Assembly (NCBI GenBank): GCA_019247865.1
Contig: JAFBAJ010000265.1
Span: 1-5,365, forward strand
Origin: Acidobacteriota bacterium
Lineage (GTDB): Bacteria; Acidobacteriota; Blastocatellia; Pyrinomonadales; Pyrinomonadaceae
Direction of reading: 5' to 3'
Length of the DNA: 5,365 bases
How positions within the stretch are numbered: the stretch's first letter is position 1; each line of letters opens with the position of its first letter. Below the pieces are notes generated by a model, which saw only the letters and a program-made list of their open reading frames with translations, made no database searches and was not told the DNA's origin. Of this stretch, positions 1-5,365 are shown piece after piece. A program made the position numbers and the translations under genes.

Positions 1-2
1 GC

Positions 3-407
3 GGCGCGAAAGAATATCGGAAGCCGGAGCTGGGACGCCTCTGGCTGACGACGAACCTGACGGACGAGCTGCGCGACGGCTTTTATCGCCGGAAGCAGGC
101 GACGCTCACAGCGCTGCTCGCGGAGGCGTCGGCGTCGTCGAAGGCTCAGGTCATCTCGGTCATGACGGATCGCAACGGCACGGCCTATTTCACAGACCTC
201 GCGCCCGGCACATACGTTGTGACCAACCTCTGGCCGACCGAGCTGGGCGGCAACTCCGTGCTCTGGGCGTGCGAAGTCAAGGTCACAGCGGGAGAGAAAC
301 CCTTCCTCATCTCGAACAGCAGCGACGTCAAGAACGTGAAGTGCGTCGGCGTCGAAAAGCCTCTGCCCGCCTGTGACGCGAGCAGTCCCACGGCCTCGAA
401 CAGATGA
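3..407 (+). CDS. 3' end of a protein with a carboxypeptidase-regulatory-like domain (5' truncated by window)
   Basis: The reading frame is open to the left edge, so the true start is outside the window and the ATG at 162 is internal. 134 residues are visible. The stretch from about residue 50 to 110 (VISVMTDRNGTAYFTDLAPG, then TYVV) has the 'G-x-a-x-F-x-d-L-x-P-G-x-Y' pattern of carboxypeptidase-regulatory-like, transthyretin-type beta-sandwich domains. These are usually found in secreted or outer-membrane proteins, where they act as structural or binding modules rather than enzymes. The preceding 45 residues are charged and probably helical (ELRDGFYRRKQATLTALL) and I do not recognise them. 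Two cysteines occur (WACEV and VKCVG) and a third lies near the C-terminus, but there is no CXXCH. The stop codon overlaps the start of the nonahaem cytochrome gene, so the two are probably co-transcribed and translationally coupled. This suggests a partner or scaffold role at the cell envelope, which is inference. The overall protein identity is unknown. Confidence 0.72.
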   Translation, partial: GAKEYRKPELGRLWLTTNLTDELRDGFYRRKQATLTALLAEASASSKAQVISVMTDRNGTAYFTDLAPGTYVVTNLWPTELGGNSVLWACEVKVTAGEKPFLISNSSDVKNVKCVGVEKPLPACDASSPTASNR

Positions 408-1459
408 GAATCCGGCTCGTCATCGTGTTGGTCTTCGCCGCGCTCTGGACGGCGGGTTACCTCTTCCCGCGCGTCGCGCTCAACGCGAGCGGTGAATCCG
501 CGCCGCAGGTCAAACAAAAAAAGCGTCCCGCGCGCAGATCAGGACAGACCGCGACCGGAGCGCGCGCCGCGAAAGATTATTCGAGCTTCTCGCATCGCTC
601 GGCAAAGCACAGGAGCCTCGCCTGCGACTCCTGCCATACGGCTCCGACGGCGAACTGGCTGAAGGCGTCTGCCTTTCCGGACGTGGCGGATTATCCCGGA
701 CACGCTTCGTGCGTGGGTTGTCACCGGACGGAATTTTTCAAGGGCGCGCGCCCGAACATCTGCTCCATCTGCCACACGAAAGTCTCGCCGCGCGACGGCG
801 CGCGCTTCGCCTTCGATAAACCCGGCGCGCCGAGCCAGTTCAACGCGGTCTTTCCGCACGACAAACATCAGGACGTGATCGCGGCCGCAGGCTTCGATAG
901 AGGATTTCGCGCGGCGCACGCAGGGCAGGAGAACGCGGCGCAGAAGTATAACAACTGCGCCATCTGTCATCAGACGAACGACGAGACGCCGAAGCCCGCG
1001 GGCGGTTTCCCTGATAACTTCGAGCCTCCGGCGGGCACCTTCAAAGCTTCGCCCGCCGGACACGCCTCCTGCTTTAACTGTCACTGGAAGAATCAGGAGC
1101 CGACGCACAACGACTGCGCAGGATGTCACGACCTCTCGCAGACGGATGTCCTGCAGCTCGCCGCGCCGTCGCGTAAATCGCTCAAGTTCACGCACACGCG
1201 CGAGCAGCACATAGCCGAATGCACGACCTGTCATATCAACATCACGCGTGCGAGCAGCCTGCGCGGCCTCAAGCCGGACGTGCCGATAACTTCCTGCGCG
1301 ACCTGCCACAAGACCTCTACGGACGCCGCCATCGCGACCATCGAAACCGAGTTCGAGAAGCGCAACCGCGACCCTGCGTTCGTCTGTGCCAAGTGCCACA
1401 CGTCCGAAGTGGGACGGCTCGCCACGCCCGCGAGCCATCGCAGACTGTTCTCCGAATGA
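404..1459 (+). CDS. Exported nonahaem cytochrome c, three tandem triheme (c7/c3-like) modules
   Basis: This 351-residue protein starts with a basic-hydrophobic segment (residues 1-25, MRIRLVIVLVFAALW...), a signal peptide or membrane anchor directing it to the periplasm. Nine CXXCH covalent haem c sites begin at residues 74, 103, 120, 185, 223, 238, 273, 298 and 328. Three F-x-H motifs with a second His (FSHRSAKH at 62, FPHDKH at 150, FTHTREQH at 262) each precede three haem sites. The chain therefore reads as three triheme modules, as in cytochrome c7 and c3 proteins, where such histidines are distal haem ligands. The expected role is multi-step electron transfer in or across the periplasm; donor and acceptor are not visible. 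The ATG overlaps the previous stop (ATGA) and has no clear Shine-Dalgarno sequence, which fits translational coupling. The next gene encodes a paralogue with the same layout. Haem count and export are solid; the physiological pathway is not known. Confidence 0.93.
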   Translation: MRIRLVIVLVFAALWTAGYLFPRVALNASGESAPQVKQKKRPARRSGQTATGARAAKDYSSFSHRSAKHRSLACDSCHTAPTANWLKASAFPDVADYPGHASCVGCHRTEFFKGARPNICSICHTKVSPRDGARFAFDKPGAPSQFNAVFPHDKHQDVIAAAGFDRGFRAAHAGQENAAQKYNNCAICHQTNDETPKPAGGFPDNFEPPAGTFKASPAGHASCFNCHWKNQEPTHNDCAGCHDLSQTDVLQLAAPSRKSLKFTHTREQHIAECTTCHINITRASSLRGLKPDVPITSCATCHKTSTDAAIATIETEFEKRNRDPAFVCAKCHTSEVGRLATPASHRRLFSE

Positions 1460-1470
1460 GAGTGAGATAG
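1460..1470 (+). promoter_or_regulatory. Intercistronic spacer with weak purine-rich ribosome binding site
   Basis: Only 11 nt separate the two cytochrome genes. The purine-rich stretch GAGAGTGAGA (1458-1467) just before the ATG at 1471 is the only Shine-Dalgarno-like sequence and is a weak match to AGGAGG. The short gap indicates one mRNA. Confidence 0.4.
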
Positions 1471-2355
1471 ATGCCGAGCGCAAACACAAAAAGAGGCTGG
1501 CCGACGCTCATCGCCCTCGGCGTCTGTGCGGGGCTTTTGCTCTTCGCCTATTCGTCGCGCGCGGTCAATTCCAGCGCGACCTCGGCTCCTTCCGCGCAGC
1601 CGCTCGCACGCGCCGAGACGGATTACTCAAAGTTCTCGCACCGCTCTGAGAGCCATAGCCGTCTGGCCTGCGCTTCGTGCCACGTCCGCGCGGACAACAG
1701 CTCCACGCCGCGCCTGCCCGGCCACAAGGCCTGCACGGATTGCCACCTTTCGGAGTTCGTCAATCCCCAAGTCCCGATGTGCAACATCTGCCATTCGAGT
1801 TTGTCCGAGGGCGATCCGCCGCTTCGCGCCTTTCCGGGAAAATTCAATGAGAGCTTTAACGCGAAGTTCGACCACGCGCAGCACGAACAGGGCGAGGGGC
1901 GGCCGGCGGCCGGTTGCGCCGCCTGCCATACGTCTGCGCGGCGCGGCGTTGCGATGACGATTCCGGCGGGGCTCGGCGCGCACAACACCTGTTACCAATG
2001 CCACACGCCCGGCCGGACGTACGCCGGGCGCGACATCAGCTCGTGCGCGGCCTGTCACGCGGTCGCCGCTTATCGCCGCACACAGACGAACGCCGTCGCC
2101 TTCGGCGCGAGCTTCAGCCACGCGGAGCACGGCGCACGGCAGCGTCTCGCCTGCGCGGATTGTCATAGCGTGCGCGCCGGGCTCGCGCAGGCGAAGCAGG
2201 TCAGCTCGCCGCGCACCGCGCAGCATTTCACGCCCGCACGCGCCATCAGCTGCGCCACCTGCCACAATAATCGTCGCGCCTTCGGCGAAGCCGATTACGG
2301 CGATTGCAGACGCTGCCACACTGGCCCGACATTCAAATTCAGAGGCGTGGGTTAA
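1471..2355 (+). CDS. Exported nonahaem cytochrome c, paralogue of the upstream cytochrome
   Basis: This 294-residue protein has a single N-terminal hydrophobic segment (about residues 11-27, TLIALGVCAGLLLFAYS), a signal peptide or anchor. Nine CXXCH haem sites start at residues 67, 88, 104, 149, 174, 192, 228, 261 and 279. As in the neighbour, three F-x-H...H motifs (FSHRSESH at 55, FDHAQH at 133, FSHAEH at 215) each precede three haem sites, giving three triheme modules. The first module matches the upstream protein closely (DYSxFSHRSxxHxxLACxSCH in both, then PGHxxCxxCHxxEF and a third CxICH), so the two genes arose by duplication. This copy is shorter because its inter-haem loops are shorter. 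It is probably a periplasmic electron carrier acting with the upstream cytochrome. It ends directly at a strong hairpin and is the last gene of the unit. Cys19 is inside the hydrophobic core and is not a convincing lipobox. Confidence 0.93.
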   Translation: MPSANTKRGWPTLIALGVCAGLLLFAYSSRAVNSSATSAPSAQPLARAETDYSKFSHRSESHSRLACASCHVRADNSSTPRLPGHKACTDCHLSEFVNPQVPMCNICHSSLSEGDPPLRAFPGKFNESFNAKFDHAQHEQGEGRPAAGCAACHTSARRGVAMTIPAGLGAHNTCYQCHTPGRTYAGRDISSCAACHAVAAYRRTQTNAVAFGASFSHAEHGARQRLACADCHSVRAGLAQAKQVSSPRTAQHFTPARAISCATCHNNRRAFGEADYGDCRRCHTGPTFKFRGVG

Positions 2356-2428
2356 TCTCACGCAAAGGCGCAAAGGCGCAAAGAAAGCAATTAAGCTTTT
2401 CTTTGCGCCTTTGCGCCTTTGCGTGAGA
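2356..2428. repeat. Palindromic repeat built from cgcaaagg 8-mers
   Basis: Each arm contains three tandem 8-bp units: cgcaaagg, cgcaaagg, cgcaaaga at 2361-2384, with the reverse complements tctttgcg, cctttgcg, cctttgcg at 2400-2423. Flanks are tctca and tgaga. The arms are identical over all 31 bp. From memory, this cgcaaagg-rich palindrome is dispersed between genes in several bacterial phyla and gives spurious translations containing HAKAQRRKE. It has no coding capacity of its own and resembles a REP- or MITE-like intergenic element. Whether other copies exist in this genome cannot be seen from the window. Confidence 0.8.
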
Positions 2429-2437
2429 CTGTTTTTT
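2356..2437 (+). terminator. Rho-independent-type terminator of the cytochrome operon
   Basis: A perfect 31-bp inverted repeat (arms 2356-2386 and 2398-2428) encloses an 11-nt loop and is followed after 3 nt by TTTTTT (2432-2437). It starts at the base after the TAA stop of the second cytochrome gene. The U-tract is only on the + strand side, so it is a directional terminator for the cytochrome operon. The convergent - strand gene stops at 2439 and would transcribe the same hairpin, but without a U-tract. The stem is much longer than that of a typical intrinsic terminator, suggesting a repeat element reused as a terminator. Confidence 0.75.
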
Positions 2438-2438
2438 C

Positions 2439-4034
2439 CTACTGCTCCGGCACGTAGGCCAGCGCCTTGTCGCCGGAGTCTCCGAACGGCTGGACTTTAT
2501 TCGCGCCGTTCGGGCCGATGATTCTGGGTTGTCCGGTGGAGCTGTCGATTGTGAAGAAAGTGCCGTTGGAAGCACGCCACACGGCGATGTCGGTCTTGCC
2601 GTCGCCGTCATAGTCTCCCTGCACGACCTGATCCGTCTGAATGCCCCAACGCTGCGCGACCGGAGAGCCGGGGCTGTTGCTGTTTCTCAAGTACCAGGTA
2701 GCGGTTGTCGGTCGGAAGACGGCCGCATCAATTTTGGCGTCACCGTCGTAATCGCCCGGCACAGCCGTGTCTCCGTCCTGTCCCCACTGGATGCCGATGA
2801 TCTCGCCGGACGACCCGCCGGAGCTGGGGCGGTAGTACCAGAAGCTCTGAGGATTGGCCTGCGTGCCGTCTCGATAGACCGCCACGTCTACCTTGCCGTC
2901 GCCGTCCCAATCGCCCGGCACAGGTTTATCCCCGGTCTGTCCGAAGGTGTCGACACGCAGCGTGTTGTTCGAGCTTTGATGAATGTAGAAGAATGAGCCG
3001 AACGGCGGGCCGGCTCGCCACACTGCGATGTCCGCTTTGCCGTCTCCGTCGTAATCTGCGGGCACGGCGATGTCGCCGTCCTGTCCGAACTGCACCGCGC
3101 GAAAGCCGCTCGTGGTCTGCTGTATGTACCAGATGCCGTTTCTGAAGACCGCGATGTCAGTCTTCAAGTCTCCATCGTAATCGGCCGGGACGAGCACATC
3201 GCCCTGTGTGCCGAACTGCATGGCTTGCAGCATGTTGTCCGAGCTGCGCAGGACGTACCAGACGTTTTGGCTCGGACGGAAGACGCCGAAATCGGTCTTG
3301 CCGTCGTTGTCGAAGTCTCTGACGTGCTGCGGCGTGACGGGCGGCCCGACCGGATCGACGATCAGCGCCGCCGCCGTGACAGAGCCCGTGTCGCCACCGC
3401 CGCCGTCACGAATCGTCAAAGTCCAAGTGCCGTTGGCCTGCGCCGGAGTCAGTCCGCCGAAAGTCGTGTTGAGGCTCGTCACAGGAGCCGGAGATGTCGC
3501 CACCGGGCCGGGCGCGGTTGTCCGATAACTTCCGGGCGGAACCGGAGTCGCCGCCGCTGCCGTCCAGAAGTTCGTGCCGGAGGCAGTGTCCGTAAAGGTA
3601 TATGTGCCGTTGAGGTCTGAGCTGGAGCCGAAGCTGGTCGCCGTCAAAGCTCCGACCCGGCTGAAGATGACGTGTCCCTGTGAGCCCGCACCCGGCGCGC
3701 GCAGCACCACATCCAGATCACCGACCCACGAGTGCGTCAGTGTCATCGAGAGCGCGACACTGGTCAAAGGAGCGTTAACGCCCGTGACGTTGAAGCTGAT
3801 GACGAGCGGAGTGCCGTAGACGGGCGGCGTGCCGCCGGGTGAATCCGGGATGGCTCCGACGCCTGTGCCTGGAAAGGTTCCGGGCGGCATGTCCGGCGCA
3901 GCCTTCTGCGCCTGTGCGGCTCGCCACTGCGCCCCGAAGCCGGAGCACAGCAAGGCCAGCATCAAACTGATCGCGAGGAAACTCATCAGCGACCTCGTCG
4001 CTCGATGACTAACGCTGATTCGTAAAACTTTCAT
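2439..4034 (-). CDS. Secreted P-domain and FG-GAP/VCBS repeat protein
   Basis: The 531-residue protein is read from the ATG at 4034, which has AAAGGAG six bases upstream and is followed by a long signal peptide (residues 1-43: basic n-region, core SFLAISLMLALLCSGFGA, then AQAQ). A Pro/Gly-rich linker (44-73) leads to a proprotein-convertase P-domain (about 74-228), recognisable from LTHSWVGDLDVVLRAP and GTWTLTIRDGGGGDTG. Residues 240-531 hold six FG-GAP/VCBS-type repeats with D-x-D-x-D-x-K-x-D calcium-loop motifs at 240, 285, 328, 375, 428 and 474. The first loop has Asn in place of Gly (DFDNDGKTD). A terminal half-unit ends in AYVPEQ. No protease domain is present although P-domains often follow subtilisin-like catalytic domains. 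The protein probably acts outside the cell in binding, adhesion or surface structure as a beta-propeller-like array; ligand unknown. A possible upstream ATG at 4142 lies in the promoter -10 box and lacks a signal sequence at its N-terminus, so it was rejected. Confidence 0.9.
   Translation of the reverse strand: MKVLRISVSHRATRSLMSFLAISLMLALLCSGFGAQWRAAQAQKAAPDMPPGTFPGTGVGAIPDSPGGTPPVYGTPLVISFNVTGVNAPLTSVALSMTLTHSWVGDLDVVLRAPGAGSQGHVIFSRVGALTATSFGSSSDLNGTYTFTDTASGTNFWTAAAATPVPPGSYRTTAPGPVATSPAPVTSLNTTFGGLTPAQANGTWTLTIRDGGGGDTGSVTAAALIVDPVGPPVTPQHVRDFDNDGKTDFGVFRPSQNVWYVLRSSDNMLQAMQFGTQGDVLVPADYDGDLKTDIAVFRNGIWYIQQTTSGFRAVQFGQDGDIAVPADYDGDGKADIAVWRAGPPFGSFFYIHQSSNNTLRVDTFGQTGDKPVPGDWDGDGKVDVAVYRDGTQANPQSFWYYRPSSGGSSGEIIGIQWGQDGDTAVPGDYDGDAKIDAAVFRPTTATWYLRNSNSPGSPVAQRWGIQTDQVVQGDYDGDGKTDIAVWRASNGTFFTIDSSTGQPRIIGPNGANKVQPFGDSGDKALAYVPEQ
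2588..3317 (-). repeat. Six tandem FG-GAP calcium-loop repeat units within the secreted protein gene
   Basis: The coding sequence for six D-x-D-x-D-x-K-x-D loops begins at 3317, 3182, 3053, 2912, 2753 and 2615 on the - strand, a spacing of 129-159 bp. Each loop is followed by a hydrophobic IAVxR-type strand, a W/F-Y strand and an (F/W)Gxx(T/G)D segment. Units have diverged at the nucleotide level but keep the period, so this is an old repeat array rather than a recent tandem expansion. Confidence 0.75.
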
Positions 4035-4040
4035 GTCAAA

Positions 4041-4047
4041 CTCCTTT
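4041..4047 (-). promoter_or_regulatory. Shine-Dalgarno site AAAGGAG deciding the start at 4034
   Basis: On the - strand AAAGGAG is followed by TTTGAC and then ATG, a 6-nt spacer. This near-consensus ribosome binding site fixes the start of the secreted FG-GAP protein at 4034. Confidence 0.88.
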
Positions 4048-4141
4048 GCAGTGGGAATCGCGCAGGGTAAATGTGCCTCAAGCTTGGGAAGGAATGAAAA
4101 AATATATCCCGCAGGTTCAATGACGGAGAATGATGCAGACA

Positions 4142-4169
4142 ACTATAGTCGCTGAACGAGGAATGTCAA
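4142..4169 (-). promoter_or_regulatory. Sigma-70-like promoter of the secreted FG-GAP protein gene
   Basis: On the - strand a perfect TTGACA -35 box (4164-4169) and a TATAGT -10 box (4142-4147, one mismatch to TATAAT) are separated by 16 bp. Transcription would begin near 4135, giving a leader of about 100 nt before the ATG at 4034. The -35 box lies only 12 bp after the stop codon of the upstream flavoprotein gene, and no terminator is seen between them, so some read-through is possible. A TATATT further downstream (in GGGATATATTTTTTC, near 4096-4110) has no good -35 partner. Confidence 0.7.
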
Positions 4170-4181
4170 TGAAATTTCGGG

Positions 4182-5363
4182 CTAGCCGATCTTGATGCCG
4201 ATGGCTTCGAGGAATTTGGTCGGGCGGTCGCCGCCGATCATGGCGAAGATGTAATCGTTGGGGACGGTCGCTTTGACTTCGCTCGTGCGCGCGTTCATCA
4301 GGTCCACTTCGCCGTCGCGTATCTCCTTGATCGCGGTGCCGAAGTAGACTTTGATCTTGCCTTCGTCAATGCACTGGTAGACCTGTAGCTTGTTGCCGAA
4401 CTTGAGATCGTTCTTCATGTCGCTGCGAATGACGAGCGTGACTTCGTTGATCTCTTCCGGCGGACGAAAGCTGATGCGGTCGCCTTCGCGGCGCGCGACC
4501 AGATCGACGGCGGCTTCGATGGCCGAGTTGCCAGCGCCGACGACGATGATCTTCTTCCGCCGGTAAGCTTCCGGGTCGGCCAGCTTGTACTTGACCTTGT
4601 CCTCTGTGTTGCCGTCGCGCGTGACTTTCATCTCTTCGCCGGGCAGGCGGAGCTTCATCGGCGTGCCGCGCGTGCCGAGCGCGAGGACGACGCGCCGCGC
4701 GCGATACGTGACCTGCTCCTTCTCCGCGCCCCGCTCCGTCTGCACGGTAAAGTAGTCGCCGTCCTCCGCGCGCCTGATGCTCTTGCAGCTCTCGCCTTCG
4801 TTAATACGGACGCCGCTCGCACGCATCGCGCTGAGCCATGATTCCAGGATCCGCTCGCGCTGGTCGCCGAGTCCTTCGACCATGATGCCGCCGCGCGCGG
4901 GCATCGTGTCGGGTTTGAAGAAGACGTACTTGCCGACCGGATAGGCGGCGATGGTCGAGAGCGCCGTGTCCTGCTCGATGCCGACGCAGGTCAGGTTCCG
5001 TTGTTTGGCCGCGATGGCAGCGGACAATCCGGCCGGGCCGACGCCGATGATCGCCACGTCGAGTTCCGCTTTCGGCTCCGGCTGCGCGCCGTTGCCGAGT
5101 TCGCGCGCGATGTGCTCGACGACATCCGCGCCCTCGTTCGCAGCGTTCTTGATGAGCGGCGTGCCTGAGACATCGCCGATGATGTAGCAGCCCGGCACGT
5201 TCGTCATGAAGGAGGCGTCGCGCACGGGAGCCGGACGCGATTTGATCTTCTTGGTCGTGTTGACGACGATGCATGCCTTAGGGTTGACCGGGCACTCGAT
5301 CTGGCACGAAGTGTCCTCCATGCATTGATCGCGCGCGACGACCGTGGCGATGCCGCCGACGAT
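4182..5363 (-). CDS. Ferredoxin-fused FAD/NAD(P)H oxidoreductase, thioredoxin-reductase-like (5' truncated by window)
   Basis: The frame is open to the right edge, so the start is outside; 393 residues are visible. Numbered from the Met codon at 5321, the visible part has an iron-sulfur motif C-x5-C-x3-C-P (the Cys just before that Met, then C6, C10, P11), a segment typical of the C-terminal FAD-binding end of such enzymes (NVPGCYIIGDVSG, 41-53, then LIKNAANEG), the FAD dinucleotide fold (AIIGVGPAGLSAA, 90-102), an ALGTRGTP hinge (214-221), the NAD(P)H fold (IVVGAGNSAIEAA, 259-271) and the closing AMIGGDRPTKFLEAIGI. The Met cannot be the start because it would remove the first Fe-S cysteine. 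This fits a recalled family of cytosolic NAD(P)-binding proteins with an N-terminal ferredoxin-type domain and a YpdA-like flavoprotein core. There is no CXXC redox disulfide in the core, so it is not an ordinary thioredoxin reductase. The substrate is unknown. It runs in the same direction as the downstream secreted protein, which has its own promoter. Confidence 0.85.
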   Translation of the reverse strand: MVGGIATVVARDQCMEDTSCQIECPVNPKACIVVNTTKKIKSRPAPVRDASFMTNVPGCYIIGDVSGTPLIKNAANEGADVVEHIARELGNGAQPEPKAELDVAIIGVGPAGLSAAIAAKQRNLTCVGIEQDTALSTIAAYPVGKYVFFKPDTMPARGGIMVEGLGDQRERILESWLSAMRASGVRINEGESCKSIRRAEDGDYFTVQTERGAEKEQVTYRARRVVLALGTRGTPMKLRLPGEEMKVTRDGNTEDKVKYKLADPEAYRRKKIIVVGAGNSAIEAAVDLVARREGDRISFRPPEEINEVTLVIRSDMKNDLKFGNKLQVYQCIDEGKIKVYFGTAIKEIRDGEVDLMNARTSEVKATVPNDYIFAMIGGDRPTKFLEAIGIKIG

Positions 5364-5365
5364 GG

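Noticed and set aside
162..407. Short 81-residue gene starting at ATG 162
   Set aside because: The frame stays open to the left edge with sensible protein sequence, and the ATG lies inside the start of the carboxypeptidase-regulatory-like domain. It is the end of a larger gene.
539..1489. Long - strand open frame opposite the first cytochrome
   Set aside because: It is an Arg-rich translation without recognisable motifs, created by high G+C opposite a gene with nine clear haem sites. The same applies to the - strand frame at 1627-2373.
1525..1527. Cys19 of the second cytochrome as a lipobox cysteine (LGVC)
   Set aside because: Hydrophobic residues continue for several positions after it (AGLLLFAY), so it sits within the hydrophobic core and not at the cleavage end.
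2339..2611. Small - strand frame with SHAKAQRRKE and its echo
   Set aside because: It is a translation through the palindromic repeat and, out of frame, the end of the secreted-protein gene. The peptide is a by-product of the cgcaaagg units.
3208..3620. + strand open frames opposite the P-domain region
   Set aside because: They are shadow frames of the well-supported - strand gene, with no ribosome binding site or domain.
4066..4090. Caagcttg palindrome in the leader of the FG-GAP gene as an operator
   Set aside because: Only 8 bp are symmetrical and no second copy is present; chance is sufficient explanation.
4035..4142. 36-residue N-terminal extension of the FG-GAP protein from ATG 4142
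   Set aside because: The ATG lies in the -10 box, has no ribosome binding site, and would put 36 residues ahead of a normal signal peptide. The start at 4034 has AAAGGAG at 6 nt.
4182..5321. Flavoprotein starting at ATG 5321
   Set aside because: The codon before it is the first cysteine of the C-x5-C-x3-C-P motif and the frame is open to the edge, so the gene continues beyond the window.

Overview
The window is about 60% G+C and densely coded. It looks like chromosomal DNA of a free-living Gram-negative bacterium, most likely an acidobacterium of the Blastocatellia type. That guess is from recalled family resemblance, not a search. It rests on the secreted FG-GAP repeat protein ending in AYVPEQ, the multihaem cytochromes, and a palindrome built from the unit cgcaaagg.

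Layout. On the + strand (1-2355) lies a probable operon of three genes. The first is the 3' end of a gene for a protein with a carboxypeptidase-regulatory-like (transthyretin-fold) domain. The other two are paralogous exported nonahaem cytochromes c. The first cytochrome gene overlaps the upstream gene by ATGA, and the second follows 11 nt later. The operon ends in a perfect 31-bp hairpin followed by six T (2356-2437). Two genes on the - strand converge on it. The first, 4034 to 2439, encodes a secreted protein with a signal peptide, a proprotein-convertase P-domain and six FG-GAP/VCBS calcium-binding-type repeats. It has its own strong sigma-70-like promoter and Shine-Dalgarno sequence. Upstream of it, and cut by the right edge, is a large flavoprotein (from beyond 5365 to 4182). 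It combines a ferredoxin-type iron-sulfur segment with a thioredoxin-reductase-like FAD/NAD(P)H module whose terminal FAD-binding segment sits at the N-terminal side.

How the parts fit. Each cytochrome resolves into three successive modules. Each module opens with an F-x-H...H motif and carries three CXXCH haem sites, like tandem triheme cytochrome c7 domains. Such proteins usually move electrons through the periplasm or to extracellular acceptors. No membrane quinol oxidase, porin or terminal reductase is visible, so donor and acceptor are unknown. The flavoprotein is cytoplasmic and has its own redox chemistry, NAD(P)H to FAD to Fe-S. It lies in a separate opposite-strand unit, and nothing here proves a link to the cytochromes.

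No tRNA, rRNA, CRISPR array, transposase or integrase was seen. There is no gene-free stretch longer than about 150 bases.
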